Of a stretch of 64,000 nucleotides of DNA, positions 1 through 13,349 are shown piece after piece; positions within the stretch are counted from its first letter, which is position 1; every line of letters begins with the position of its first letter. The notes below the pieces were generated by a model that did not search any database, was not told the DNA's origin, and saw nothing but the letters and a program-made list of their open reading frames with translations. The DNA comes from Wuchereria bancrofti (lineage: Eukaryota; Nematoda; Chromadorea; Rhabditida; Onchocercidae), in the NCBI GenBank assembly GCA_005281725.1, contig SSBO01000001.1, forward strand, positions 11,161,776-11,225,775. Reading direction: 5' to 3'. The position numbers were made by a program, and so were the translations under genes.

Positions 1-78
1 ACGTTACATTTCATTTTAAATTTTGGTGAAAACGAAAGTATTGTAAAGAAATTTGAATGAAATTTAAAACAAACTAAC

Positions 79-159
79 CTGATTTAATAATTCGATACAT
101 TCAGTGCACAGATTTTCCTTCTTCGTCAATGGTATAAGAATATACTGCTCATTGAGCAT
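79..159 (-). CDS. Possible first coding exon of a gene running off the left edge (unrecognised, cysteine-containing)
   Basis: Read on the minus strand, an ATG at 159-157 opens 27 codons ending in a good donor (CAG|GTTAG) at 79/78. The peptide ends in KKENLCTECIELLNQ. The C-x-x-C followed by an amphipathic stretch recalls the start of a saposin-type domain, but one short exon cannot establish that. There is no clear signal peptide. The rest of the gene would lie left of base 1. It is divergent from the large plus-strand gene starting near 1,523. It could equally be an internal exon or chance coding. Confidence 0.25.
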
Positions 160-1522
160 TATTTACATTATCAAATTAGTCTGAAACATCAACAATAAAA
201 GTTTAACTTTGAAACTTCGTAAAAAAAAAACGACATTTTATCATCTTTGCATGTTTATTTCAGATCACAAAAGATTTAATAACTTGTTAAATCAGTTTAT
301 AGTGTAAAAGGTCAATTGCAAAAATCGATAATTGAAGATGGCACAAACAATCGGCGATAAATGGAACGGAATTTGAATTTGTTTAACTTCATGAAACTTC
401 GCAATAATAATTAACCGCAAAGTGCCAGTCGTCCCGTTCAGGATTTCAGTAAAACATATTTTTTTATTGGGCACATTAGTATTCTTAGGCTCTTGGCTCT
501 TTAATTACGGTATTTGCCATTTTATAGAATACACTTAATAAATTAATGATAATATCACTTAATGTGACAATGATACTGTTAATCTTCATGCTGTTAAGTT
601 CAATTCAAATCGAAATAAATAGCATAAAGATATATCTTCATTATCATTTGACTCTAAACTAAACTAAACTATGAAAGATTCCAAAGCAGATATTATTTAT
701 ATTTTCCTTTGATATGTATGAATATTCCAACTTTTTCCCGATTCTTCCATTTTATAATAATGTTTTTTTTTTTTCAAAAGAAAAAAATTATACAATTTTA
801 TACTTCATCAGCTTTATTGATGATTTCAATTTGATTAAAAGAATTATTTATAGTCTGTTCTGCTAAATACCTTATTTTATGTATGATAAGCATTTCAGCG
901 ACTTTTTAAATTCTTACATTGCTAAGTGTAACTATATTAGACTAAATGACATTATTATGATTTTCATGTGATATCTTTTGAATTTATCACTAGAATTTCC
1001 AGGCAAAATAAAAACTCACCGGTAATCCATCAGATGTTCGATGTCAAAGGTCACTAAACTGTTTGGGAAAATTTTTAATTGAAATTGCCGATAGCCACGG
1101 AAATGCTCAGGATGCCATTCAGTGCTTCAATGATCAGCTATTTGGTATTCGGCAAGGAGTTAAGTGGAACTTGATGTAAATTAAAACATTTGAAGTATTT
1201 TTTTTTCACTGAAAGAAAGCGAAAAAAAAAACTTAAGCAGTAATTTTTGCACGATAGTAAATTCCATCATATGCAGTAATTATAAAATTTTAATTGTAAC
1301 TAACAATGCTGCCATTTTATTATGAAACTCATACTGATTTAATGTTTAGTGCTTCTTTATATACTTTTTCTTCGTTTATGTTTTGTAATTTCAAGGAATT
1401 CCATTGAATATAATTTATGTATCTTATAACGAAGTCTTCTTGGTACTTCAAAAATGATTCAGTCGTATTTTTATTTAAGAATTCCGGGTCCGTATCCTTC
1501 AGAAAATATCGAGAAAAAAAAA
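160..1522. other. AT-rich intergenic region, no gene supported
   Basis: This stretch lies between the putative left-edge exon and the large plus-strand gene. Short open frames exist on both strands but have no convincing splice sites or compositional bias. A TCCTTCAG acceptor ends at 1,502, 20 bases before the ATG of the next gene, and is a probable spliced-leader acceptor. I see nothing else functional. Confidence 0.5.
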
Positions 1523-4500
1523 ATGGATGGAGAACCGTCATCATCGAGTTCGGTTCCAAAATTATCTGATGACGAGGACAACACCGACATTGTTGTACTT
1601 AATCATTTCTCTCCTAACAGTGCTGCTTTACAAGTTTGCATTAATCAAAATTTCATGTAAATACAATCAAAAGGTTATTAGCAATAAAACTTTGATGCGT
1701 ACTAGGACTACTTGCAACGGTTATTATTTTAGTTTTTTCCCTTAGAAGTTTTAATAGTTTCAAAGTTTGCAGAATATTTCGGATAAAAAGTTGTTGTACT
1801 GTACACAAGGAGAAGAGAAGGAATCACTTGAATCTTGCTTTAGTCAAGAAGAAGAAGGAAGTTTGCTTCAGCTTTCGAATCAACAATGTTGCAGTACAAC
1901 AGGTTTCTTAATTGAGCCTTTTTTTAAAATATTTTATTTATAATAAAACAAGTATGTGATTAAACAAAATGTGGACATGTATGTTAGATTGAGATTTTTG
2001 AAAATTTTCATTGTATGATGCGAAATTTTTTCCGCATCTTATAATCTTGCTCAGATTTTGAAGGAAATTTGTAAAAAATAAATTATAAAAACAAGAACCA
2101 AAAGATGTAATCGTCTTCCTAGATGTTTTCATAAATTTTTTCAATATTATGTCATTAGAAGAAAACGAAATCTGAACAAGTGATTATTTTTAAAATTTGC
2201 TTATTTCTTATGTTTTTTTCACTGCAAATGGTTCTTAATTATTTGTCGCAGCTATTTATTGAATTAACTTTATGTTTGTATATTTCAGGAATTGCCACTG
2301 ATTTTAAAATTGTTTTTGACCCAAATGGTTTGTTCATTCCTTGGGAGCTCTATCATTATATCGGATTTGATTTATTACGACCACTTGCTAAGTTGCAAGC
2401 ATTGCAAAATATGAATCTCTATCTTGCTATACGTATGTTTTATTACTTTTAAACGTTTTTGCGTTATAGTCATTCTAAATTCAATAATTTTAGCTTTTAT
2501 TTTATTTTTTTTTTCAGGAAACGAATTATGTCGACGTGGTAAAAATGGTGGTCTCGAAATGTTGGACATTGCTCGTGAAATAGCTGTTCCAGTACCTTTT
2601 GCTTAAATATGTTCATATTGAGAAGTTATGCCTGTTTTAGATCTAATGTTAGTAAAAACAGTAAATGATCAAAGATTTTAATAGAACAATCTAAACAATA
2701 AAAATCTAAATGAAAAGAAATCTTTTCTTGCAAATATTTTCCTCAATACTAAAAATGTTCATAAACCCACATTTTCAGAGTTATTATCGTGAAATTCGAG
2801 CTTTGTGGAATAGCTACAACGATGCAGTGGAGAATGATTTCGAATTTGTTTTCATTCGGATTATATCGTTTTTACATTGGGCTAATGCTAACATTTATTC
2901 ATTAACTGATCTTGGATTGCTGGATGTTGAGAAGGTATATGAGTTATTGATAAATCATAAATTTAAGGAATGAATTTGAAGTGATAAAGAAAATTGGGAT
3001 CAGAAAAAATTTTTTGCAGCTAATGTTGTGCTACAATTGTTGTTGGAGTGAAACATCTACAGCACGGAAACGTTTTGATGCATTTATGCGTCAAATATTA
3101 TTCGATATGAAAGATTTGTTAGCTTTGCGAAGTTGGTGCGGTATATTGCGCGAAAAAACAGTTTTTGAAGTAGCCATGACTCGTGCAGATTATCTTACGG
3201 TTTTAGATCTTGGAACTATGGTACCAAAGGTGAATAAGCAATGTTTTAATTGCTGTTTTTACCCATCCCAAATAATTTAATTGTTGCCTTTGGTCTCGTT
3301 TCAAGTGATCTTTGTTTTAGTGTTTTTAAAGGATTAAAAAAAAAGAAAAAAGGATCTACATAAAATATTAGTGTTTTTAAAGGATTAAAAAAAAAGGAAA
3401 AAAGGATCTATATAAAATATGCGTCCTGAAACTTTAGTTGGCACAGATGAGTTTGGATACGAAACTCTCTATTCACATTCTTTGGAGAAGACGTTTGAAA
3501 CTGCTGATTTTCTGATCTTTAACTGTATTTTTATAGGGACCGTCTAAAAAATGGAATTTAAAGGAACTGTTTCCGAAACTAAAAAATTTGGAAGACTTTA
3601 CATGGCTCAATTGCGACGTTCGTACATTAGTTTATTTGGGATCTGTCAACTTTTTAAAGCGATTGGTAATTTAATCAAACTCAATTCTTTTCGGAAATTT
3701 TTATTTGTAATAGAGTTATTTTTTTTGGCGATAATAATTTGCTGTTGTAGGTACTGCATATAACTAAGTATGATCAGATATTTTTCGATCAGTTCTTCAC
3801 GCGATTTGGTTTTGATGCCGATATAAATTCGAGGTAAATTTAGAGGATTTCCAATCACCGAATTTCAATTTAGCAATTTGAATGAAAATATCTTTATACT
3901 TTTTGAAGTTTTTGTTAGGACTAACACTGTACATTCCTTTACCCATTCTCACCATAAATTTTGTCGTTTAAGATCCATTAGGTTTATAACTATTCTTACT
4001 CACTTCTGTAGTCTGTGCTTAAGGTAACACAATTTCAAGATTACACTTTGTTTATTCTATTTTTATGGCTTTTTTGAGGAAATTCATAACGTAATTTTTA
4101 GTCATATCGGTGACATTATCTTATTCTAAAAAGTTAATAGTTTTATCTAAATGATCTAATACTGTATAATTTAGGCAACAACGGAATGAGGTGTCTTTGT
4201 TTTCTTAAATGTTAATTTTAAAAAATTCAGTTCATGTAGAAAGTATTTTTTCAGAAAATCAGAAGATAACGAGAAAGGAACTATTCCTTTGACACTAGAA
4301 CATCCTATTTGTGATGATTGTAATGATCCTAAATCTTTCTGCAATATATCTACCTCACAGTGTACAGCTCAAGAGACGCTTTCATTGTCCACTTCTTTAG
4401 TACAATCAGCTCTTACTGATTTAGATCAGGTGTTGAAGATATTTTTTTGAATTAGATTTAATTGAATTTGAATTTGGACTACTATTAGCTGTCTACTTAA

Positions 4501-7500
4501 GTGGGAAATTCGTATATTCTAAAATTTACTGGAACTTTTAATTTCGCAAATTTTTAATGTGAGTTTATATTCAGGAGGAAGGAATTGGTGATCGGGTTTG
4601 GATCTCCGTGAAACCACCTACAAAGAAGGTGTATCTTGATTACATTGCTCTGTCGTTTGCTCATGCGATCTTGCAGTTCGAAGAATATTCTGTAAGAAGT
4701 TGGTTTGGTAAAGGTACTTTTCTTTTTCACAATTTCAATGGACCGCTTTTTCGTATAGAATTATAAGTCTTTTAAAAGATTCGTCCGTTTACAATGATTT
4801 GCTGTGGAATTATGTTCACAAAGAATGAATGGAAATTTGCAAAGATGAGGAAAGGAAAAAGAATAGAAAGTGAAAGTTATTTTTGAATTGGCAATCACGA
4901 AGATAGTAGTTTTTCTAGCTTGAATTACATCTGAACTGTTAAATTTATAAAGATTACTTTTATTTTACTTTCAGTTCCGGCTCAACTACTATCTGAAAAA
5001 TTTCATGTCCCGATGGTAGTGACTACAGCCAATACAATCATCCTGAATATTCCGCCTGCTTTGGTAATTTTTCGTTTTTGATACGATAGTTTTGATACTT
5101 TTTAATATCCATAATTTTCTTATACTGAATTACTGATGCTCTGTATATATCAGTATTGGTTTTTAACTAATCGCAAAAAGATAATTGATTTTATTTTCTG
5201 CATCTATCTTAATTTTGGAGCGTTATAATTTCTTCTATAAGGAAAATGTTTTTTTTTTAAAATGGAAGTTTAAATGGAAGTTTAATGATATGAGAAAAGT
5301 ATCGATTTGTTATAGTTGCTTTTAGTTGTTTGTTCCAGTATCAACACAGCTTGCTGAATTTGGGAACACCGAAAAAGAAGTTTGGTATTGGATTTCCAAT
5401 GAAAATTTGCGCAAATATAAAACCAAATCGCATATCGTACGGAAGTGTTGTGCAGATTTTGGAAAGTAATAAATACAACGATAATGGATGCGGAGCGGTT
5501 TGATGTTTTAGTGGATTTATTTTTCTTTAACGATTTCAAACTATCACATGATGAAGAATGATATATTGAGACAGCGCAAGTTTTTGTAATACTCATAGAA
5601 ATAGATATGACAATTGTCTTTTTAATAATATCTCTTCTTAGAAAAAGAATTAGTATTAAAGCTTTGAAAGTTTTGATTTTGCTACTTGTCTGCAAGAAAT
5701 GAGGTCAGAAAGAATGGACAAGAAAATTTTTCATTTACCAGTTCTTTACTTTCGAAGCAAAGTATAATGTAAAAGTTATTATCAGAATGATCATTGGTTT
5801 ATGCTTGGTGTTTTCCATTTTTCCAATGGACTAATTTATAATGGCGATGTATTTCAAAGATGAATAATTTTGTTTTAGAAATGATCAATATATAAAATGA
5901 TTGTTTTTAGTTTTGGTCAATATATAAAATGACTGTTTTTAGTTTTTTTTTTCCATTGATACAAAATATTTTCTTTTTTTTTAGCATACATCCTAGCAAA
6001 ACTAAATATTTGCGTTTCAGTTTGCGGAGGAAATTGAAATTCATGTTATGTTCGATTATTACCGCAAAGAACGAGTTGTACATTTATTTAATCTTTCCAT
6101 GGCGAAATTCTTTCCCAAAATTTTGCGTCTCCATTTTACTGCTGCTGGCAGAAGTATGAAGAAATTTTATAGATGGTATTTTTTCTCTGCACTTTTTAGA
6201 GGCAAAATTCGTAGGAATCAAATTTCTGTATTTATGAAAACACGATGTTCGGTACTTTTGTTCTTTATAAGTTATCCTGTTGATATCGTGTTTGTAACTG
6301 GATGTGTTATTTATAACATACTAATACTTTTTGCGGTTTTTTTTTTGAAATTTGCGATAATTTGCATTTTTACAGGCCACGATCGACAACTGATAACAGT
6401 TTATTTTTGCGTTATTTGACTGTTTTTGAGTTGACTCTGAACTGCTTGACATTTCAGGTACGTTTTTATATTTTGTGTGTTATGATTTTATTTTGACGTA
6501 CAGCAGTTTGAAAAATTATAAGTGCACTTTTTTTTTTTTATATTTACTGAAGTTTAGAGAAAAATTTCATTATTACAGAAATAAATTAATTCTGAATCTA
6601 GTTCCTACTTTTAGGTTCCAAATGTGACCTTTTATTCTTTAACGTCAGATCTTGAAGAAGTTTATGTAACATTATGTGGTCTTCCATACAACGAACGTGA
6701 GACAATTCAAAGCGTTATGGAATTCTTTCGAGTTTTCATGCAATTAAAAGAAAATCTTAGGATAGTCGTATTTCGAACTAATGCACCGCAAGTTTTTGTG
6801 TTTTTTTATCCAATGATTTCAATTGAAAAGTCATTAGATCTATATTTATCAAGTTATCAACCAAATATTCATTGTACTATTATTGATAGAATCTACTAAC
6901 ATTTTTCTGTAGAACAAAATAAGAAGCAGTTTTTTTTTTTTTTTTTTTCATATTTTATACTTTACGGTTCATCTTCTAGGATGGAATTTTTCCCAGTGAA
7001 TAGTCCTCTTGGAAGAAGAGTTTAACGCCTATAAAAATTCTATTTTACTAAGTCAGAAATCGGTTCTCTTTAAACATAAGAAAACTATGTGTTGAATACG
7101 TATTCGCTGCTAACATTTAATGTTCTAGGTATTTTTTTGAATTTTTCGAAACGTTATCACTGATAACAGACGATGCCGGCATGAATTGTATTCCTACTCG
7201 ATTGGAAACTTTGGGAATTGTATGTTGCGGTAAGTCAATCTTGAATTGCAGTTCATTAAATATTATATAAAATTTTTTAAAATAATGACGGTGTATAGAA
7301 TATAGGGAGAGATCTTTTTTTTTTCAATATACCCTCAGCGACTAGTAGAGGATTTCATTGAATAATTATCATTTCAAAATGAAAGATACAAGTTCATGTC
7401 TTTTTTTCAGTCCCCGAAACAAAGATACAAGACTTATCGAGTCAAATATGTAATGCAATTGAAAGTATCCATCCTATTTTACGAAAACAATTGAAGAAGC

Positions 7501-10136
7501 TAATTTTGGATGGTCGAGTTTGGGGTGCACTTTCTGCTGAACATTTTGCATATGTCCAAAATCTTTTACCAAATTGTACATTGGAAGCAGAGCTTGCACC
7601 GGATGATTGTAAAGATCTTAAGGTTAGTTCAGAGAAATACATTCTTTTAAGTACCAGTAGACAAATCATTTATCTTAATTTATCCATTCTTGTTTTATTT
7701 CTATCATTGATTGATTTAAAAATCTTTTTCTCATATCAATGTGCAGTTTTTATTGTTTTTATACGAAACTTTTCCTAATCTCCTTCTTTCATATACATTC
7801 ATGTTTACTTCATAATGTGTGTTCCCATATCTTCGTTTCGTCCCAGATAGGAAATTGGACTGATCGTTAAAAAGTCAATTTACTCTTGAATCATGAACAT
7901 CCTAAAATTTTGGATCATGACACATCACATTTTATGATATAAGTCATATTTTAAGCTATCTTCTGATTAGACTCAGACCTTTGCTTGCTTAAGAGAAATT
8001 TTTGTTCAAAAGGAAATTTTTTTTTTTTGAAAATCTTTGTCACCAAATAAATACCTAATTAGCTGATGAATTAAGCAAGATAATATGGGATTATACATGG
8101 CAAACTTGCTTTAAAGAGTCTCACATTTAGTGTTATCAAATCTTATCATTAAATAGGCGAACGCTGTAGTGAATGACGATCAGTCATAAATGTTATTCAA
8201 ATGTTTTGAAGTTTAATGGTTCATTTCTGTTCATTTCTGTGGCTTTATAGTGATTTGAATTAAATAACAAAATTAGTGGTAGGTTTTGAATTCTTAGCTT
8301 TATTAACAATGGCAGAATTTAATTTTGCTGAGAATGTAAAGAATGTACTTGTAATTAATGTGAATTTGAATATAAAATAAGAAATCTGCTGTTTAATTTT
8401 ATCCACATTTTGCAATTGATAAACGAACATTTATTGATGCGCTTATGATATCGCAAATTGTGATATCTTATTGTTTAATGCATTTTCAGTACCGTCGCAT
8501 TTATGAAAATGGTACTTCTAGAAATAAGAATCTTGATGATATTTGCAGCGCAGATGATAGCGAATCGGAAGATAGCGAATCACGTGAGTTGTTTTTGTAT
8601 AATAGGACAAGTGCGCTATTTTAGTTTTGCAGCATAAATTTGTTTTTTTTTTTTTTTTTTGTTGGAGCAATATTTAACTGAAATATTTTAGCAGCACTGG
8701 ACGATGGAGATGAATACTTAATGAGATCTGATTATTCGGATGCGACGAATGAAACAACTGAAAATGGAACGTTTGCAGAAATTTTTGCCTCCAAATCTAG
8801 AAAAAAAGGTCTCATTTTTTGTGATTAAATATGGATATAATGATAAGTGATGTGGTTATTTAAGAATACTGATAAAACTGTTTAAAATAGAAGCATATTT
8901 GTATATGATGTTTCTTTTGACATTGTTAGGTGATTTGGAGCTATTTGAATAATAGAGAGAAGAGTTTAAATTTGGGAATTAAATGATAGTAATTTCTGGT
9001 GACAGTTCAAACTGCTTTTTTCAAGTGTGTTTTGCAAGTTTTATAAGAAAGCGTAAATAAGGAATGTAAAAAATCAATGATTCTTTGATAGGAAAATTAT
9101 CTTTGAAGTTTATAAATGATAAGATAACAAATTTAAAATGCATGCGTAAAAGTACTATTTAGATAAATTAAGCAAGTATCAATGCACAATATCAGAAAGT
9201 TTTGTTATACATGAAAGTAGTGTACTTTTTTCTTTTTGCATCATCACCAATAAATTTTGAATAATTTTTCTTTTAATAAAATATGATCTTTTCTTGTAAC
9301 AGTTTAATATCAAATTAAAAAAAAAAGTTTAGATATATCTCGCAAGCGAAACAGATCTACCAATCGATTCTGGTTCAGTAGTAGAGAGAAAGTTAGCAAC
9401 AATATTATGGAACATTCACCGCAGAAGAAAGGTTTTAGATATTCGTTTTGTTATTTTCATGTTTTTGCTTTTCTTCCATTACTGATAGCTGTAGATGAAA
9501 AAAATTTTGTTTAAATGAAATATATTTAAGGTAGAAAAACATGTATAGTTACTTATAAGACTGATTTCTTATCAGTCTTATAAGTAACCACACATTTCTT
9601 ATCAATTTGTTTTGTTTTTATTTTATATTATTAGCGTTTATATGCCACTGCAGACTTGTTATTAGCTTAAATTGAGTAAAAGAAAAACTAAGTTTATTTA
9701 AGTTGTAGCATTCTTCTGTTAAACTAATCAGAAGCATTTTGAGGGCGATACAGTTCACAAAAGAAACGATATAATGTGCGAACTAATAGAAAACAGTCTT
9801 CAAGTACGTATACTTACTTTCTTGCTGTATTTATTAATTTTAACTGTCCAATTAGTTTTATTTTTCAATTGAATTAGAACTTTATATACCAAAACATTAT
9901 TCCTTTTTTCGTAAAAAACTAAAATAAATTTGTAATAATGAAAGATGTGCATCGTATGTTGTATATGTTATTATACCTCAGTCTTTCCTTTGAAATGAGA
10001 GTGAAAAACAATAAAAATGAAATGAATTTATTTGATTTATGTTTAAGCAAAGATTCCGCTCCGAAAACAAAACAGTTCGAACGAGTCGTCGGATGAGGAA
10101 TGGTATCCTGGAATAAGAAATTCGAAGAAAACATAA
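1523..10136 (+). CDS. Uncharacterised ~920-aa protein, F-box-like/leucine-rich, about 22 exons
   Basis: Phase-consistent exons: 1523-1633, 1773-1902, 2289-2432, 2518-2591, 2779-2934, 3020-3229, 3537-3665, 3751-3833, 4255-4429, 4575-4713, 4975-5063, 5339-~5450, 6021-6175, 6376-6457, 6615-~6829, 7129-7229, 7411-7622, 8490-8583, 8692-8808, 9333-9431, 9744-9803, 10048-10136 (TAA). The N-terminus is acidic and serine-rich. A segment starting FIPWELYHYIGFDLLRPLAK looks F-box-like. The middle has irregular leucine-rich stretches (LTVLDLG, LKRLVLHIT, LRYLTVFELTLNCL) like the LRR half of F-box/LRR proteins. The tail is Asp/Glu/Ser-rich, then Lys/Arg-rich, and ends near SSDEEWYPG. Family unrecognised; a substrate-receptor role in ubiquitin ligation is inference only. 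The ends of exons 4, 12 and 15 use weak or ambiguous donors. Start chosen as the first ATG after a TCCTTCAG acceptor. Confidence 0.6.
3318..3420. repeat. Tandem duplication, ~51 bp x 2, intronic
   Basis: Two adjacent near-identical copies, each beginning TAGTGTTTTTAAAGGATT followed by an A-rich run, GGATCTA and TAAAATAT, lie in the intron after the exon ending at 3,229. They differ at a few positions. No coding effect. Confidence 0.8.
9548..9588. repeat. Perfect 18-bp inverted repeat with 5-base spacer (hairpin)
   Basis: GTTACTTATAAGACTGAT (9548-9565), spacer TTCTT (9566-9570), then its exact reverse complement (9571-9588). It sits in the intron between exons ending at 9,431 and starting at 9,744. 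The first flanking bases do not pair, so the stem is exactly 18 bp. It could be the tip of a MITE remnant, a stem that pairs in the pre-mRNA, or an assembly or replication fold-back artefact. Confidence 0.85.
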
Positions 10137-10233
10137 ATAAATTTATAAATTTCTCTTTATGTACTGCACCGCTTTCTCATTGTTTTTTTCTTCAGATTCT
10201 GATGGATAAGAGAATAGTTTCGAAAATAAGCAA

Positions 10234-10272
<39 letters not shown>

Positions 10273-12077
10273 GAAAAATCAGTAAAGCTTATGTTATAAA
10301 TCTTTTATTTTATGTCATAAATTTTATTATTACGTTACTAATAGAAAACTTCATTACACTTTATTTTGTCAGGTGTGCAATAGTTTTCAACAACATTAAT
10401 CATTCTGGGACTAATTTTTTTTTTTTGAAAATTCTGGTCCTAGTAATAGTAGAATTTCATTTATTTTATCCAAAATTGATTCCAGAAAAGCTTTATAAAT
10501 ATCGAAATGTTTTCTTCAGTCTTATTTCTTTCAAAATTCTTATTCTATTTTTTAATATAAATTTCTTTTTTTATATTTTTTAAAGAGAATAAGATTAAGA
10601 ATGGCTGAATTTCGTGTTATTTTTTCTTAAATATATTAAAAACTTCCTTTGTATATTTTAATATGTGCTATAAAGTTTATTTTGCAATAATAAATTTTGT
10701 TTGATTAAAATTTATTCCAAATTTTCTTACATGAATGTTTGTATGAATGATGGATGCACTGTATTTTGCAATATTTTGAAAATGAAATTTTGTATAAATT
10801 GCTCAATAAACTGTCTTCTTTAGCATTTCAATTTTTTGATTTATTTTACATCGTGAAATACAGCCAACATTAAATTAAGAAATAATATTTTAAAACAAAA
10901 AGCTAATATTAATAATAGTTAATGTAAAATATTCCCCTTTGATTCATTTTAATTCATTTATTTTTCTTTTTTTTTTTTTTTGCTTATATTAGTCTTCTAA
11001 AAAAGATGAATTTAATATTGCTGCTGAAAGAGAAAGTTAAAGTTGATAAAATTGTCAATGTTAACATACCGATAATATGTTGAAATAGAAAAACTGGTTC
11101 TGATAAGATGGGGGCATGTCATAAAGTAATTGAAATTACATTCTTAACCTGTCATATTGACAATTTGATGAGGAAATATTTTATTCAAATATTAAGAGGA
11201 GGAATGATAGACGCAATGTGATAGTATATTTAGTCACATTTTTAGTGATAGAAGTTAATGATTAATAAAATAAGTTGAATTTACTCATTTTAATTGGTTT
11301 CTTTTTTAAATTTTTTTCAAAAGAAAAAAGATAAACTGGTTTTATCAATTTCTTTTCTTTTTTTTTTATTTGAAAATTTTACTCAATATTTTTTTGCATA
11401 TGAATGAGGTATCAAAAAATGAAGAAATGAATATGTGATATATATGTATTGAATATATCTATGAAATCAATTTTGCAATGAAATAATATTCTAAAATTAA
11501 AAAAATGATTTGTGTTGAAATTTTTTACAATTAAAACTTTTGTATTATGCAAAAACTCATTCAAAAACTTTCGATTTTTTTGCACATAACTTTATTGAAT
11601 TGATATTGAAATTAAAATTAGTAATTGTTGAAAAAAAAAAACGGAAATCGATTAATTTTTAAATTCGGAAATCAAAAAATAAAATAGAAAAGTGCTGAAA
11701 TTGGTTAATTTTTTCATAATATTTGTTAATTTTAAATGCTATTATTTTTTTTTTTCTTGCACAATCATAAATGCATTTGTTATCATACAATTCTATCATG
11801 GAATAGAATGATAAGAAGAAGCGATTAATCACTAATCATAACATTTTAAGATTCTTATCATATACATTTTAATTAGCTTAATTAGCTAGAAGCTAGAAGA
11901 TTAATCAGACAGAATATTAATTTTAAGGATAAATTATTTCAGGTTATTACTACTAAAATGATAAATGATGAATTGAAATTTGTTATTACTATGTTTGATA
12001 GAAATGATAAAATTTGATGATAAGAAGTTATGTTTGATCAATATAAATCTGTAAAGATATTTGTTTCAGATTTACAA
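10137..12077. other. AT-rich intergenic region
   Basis: Downstream of the large plus-strand gene. Holds T-runs (for example 10,236-10,264) and no supportable coding exon. It ends with a TTTCAG acceptor at 12,068-12,069, eight bases before the transthyretin-like ATG, a probable spliced-leader acceptor. Confidence 0.5.
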
Positions 12078-13349
12078 ATGTTTATTTTTCTTGCACTGTC
12101 AATAACATTGTGTTCAGTAAATGCATTTCGAACACAAAGTGCTGGCGTACGAGGTACTTTGATGTGCGGTAATTCACCTTTAAAAAATACTAAAGTAAAA
12201 TTATGGGATGAAGATGGTTAGTTTATTATTAAAATTATATTCCTTTAAATTCATTTAATTTATTGATGAACTTTTTGTTCACTTTTTTCTTCCAAAAACG
12301 AAATGGACTATTTAAAGGATTCTTTCATTTTGATCATATCAGTGATATTTGATCAAAAATAACTTTTGTTTTTCAATTTCTTTTCATCATTTGTAAAATA
12401 TTAATTACATGAATTATACGCAATATATTCAATTATTAATTTTAATCATATTGGATTTAGATAATTTATTTGTTTGTAAACAATTTTATATTAGCTTCAG
12501 AGATCAAAAATAATAGATAAAAAGGAGAGAATGAATTATTATTATTATTACACTTTCTACTAATTAATCTTCAGCAATTGATATGGATGATTTACTAGAA
12601 GAAGGAAGAACAAATGCTCAAGGTCATTTTGAATTAAGTGGTTATACCAGTGAGATCACTACTATCAATCCTATCCTCAAGATTTATCATGATTGTAATG
12701 ATCGAATAATGGTAACTTATATGATTTTTTAAATTTCATAAAATTTCTAATTTTAATACAAATTTTCTCTATTATTACTATTATGGTTGCGATGATCGAA
12801 TAATGCTAAGCTATATGATTTTTTAAATTTAATAAAATTTCTAATTTTAATACAAATTTTCTCTATTATTATTATCATGATTGTGATAATCAAATAATGC
12901 TAAGCTATATGATTTTTTTAATTTAATAAAATTTCTAATTTTAATATAAATTTTCTCTATTATTATTATCATGATTGTGATGATAAAATAATGGTAGGCT
13001 ATATGATTTTTTAAATTTAATAAAATTTCTAATTTTAATACAAATTTTCTCTATTATTATTACTATTATGATTATTTTTCTTAATTTTTAAATCTTCCAC
13101 TTAAAAATCTCTGTTAATTTCTTTTTTTTTTCTTGCAGTAATATAATAATGATATTTGTAATTAATGATTATGATCATATCATATCATATCAATTATCAT
13201 TTTAGCCATGTCAACGAAAAGTAGCATTTCGAATACCATCATCATATGTGAGTAGTGGTAAAAAAGTGAATGAATTCTTTGATATTGGTACTGTTAATAT
13301 GCAAATTATTTTTGAGAAAGAAACACGTGATTGTATACATCGTCGATAA
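12078..13349 (+). CDS. Transthyretin-like (TTL) secreted protein
   Basis: Exons 12078-12216, 12575-12711 and 13206-13349 (TAA) join in phase to 139 residues. Residues 1-16 (MFIFLALSITLCSVNA) form a signal peptide. The TTL domain follows: SAGVRGTLMCGNSPLKNTKV, then KLWDEDG, GRTNAQGHFELSGYT, LKIYHDC, and a C-terminal block ending in DCIHRR, with the spaced cysteines usual for nematode TTLs. The family is nematode-expanded and secreted. Most members have no known ligand, though a few act in apoptotic-cell recognition or neuroprotection. Length is typical. Another in-frame ATG lies upstream, but the chosen one follows a TTTCAG acceptor and opens the signal peptide. A polyadenylation hexamer AATAAA lies at 13439-13444. 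Intron 2 is largely a tandem repeat. Confidence 0.9.
12684..13065. repeat. ~94-bp tandem repeat, four copies, spanning an exon end and intron 2 of the TTL gene
   Basis: Units begin near 12,684, 12,781, 12,872 and 12,966. Each has a TTATCATGATTGTGAT-like start, then an AATAATG core, TATATGATTTTTTAAATTT, AATTTCTAATTTTAATA and TTTTCTCTATTATTA. The first unit contains the last ~28 coding bases of exon 2 and its real donor, so exon end and donor were copied with the unit. Confidence 0.85.
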
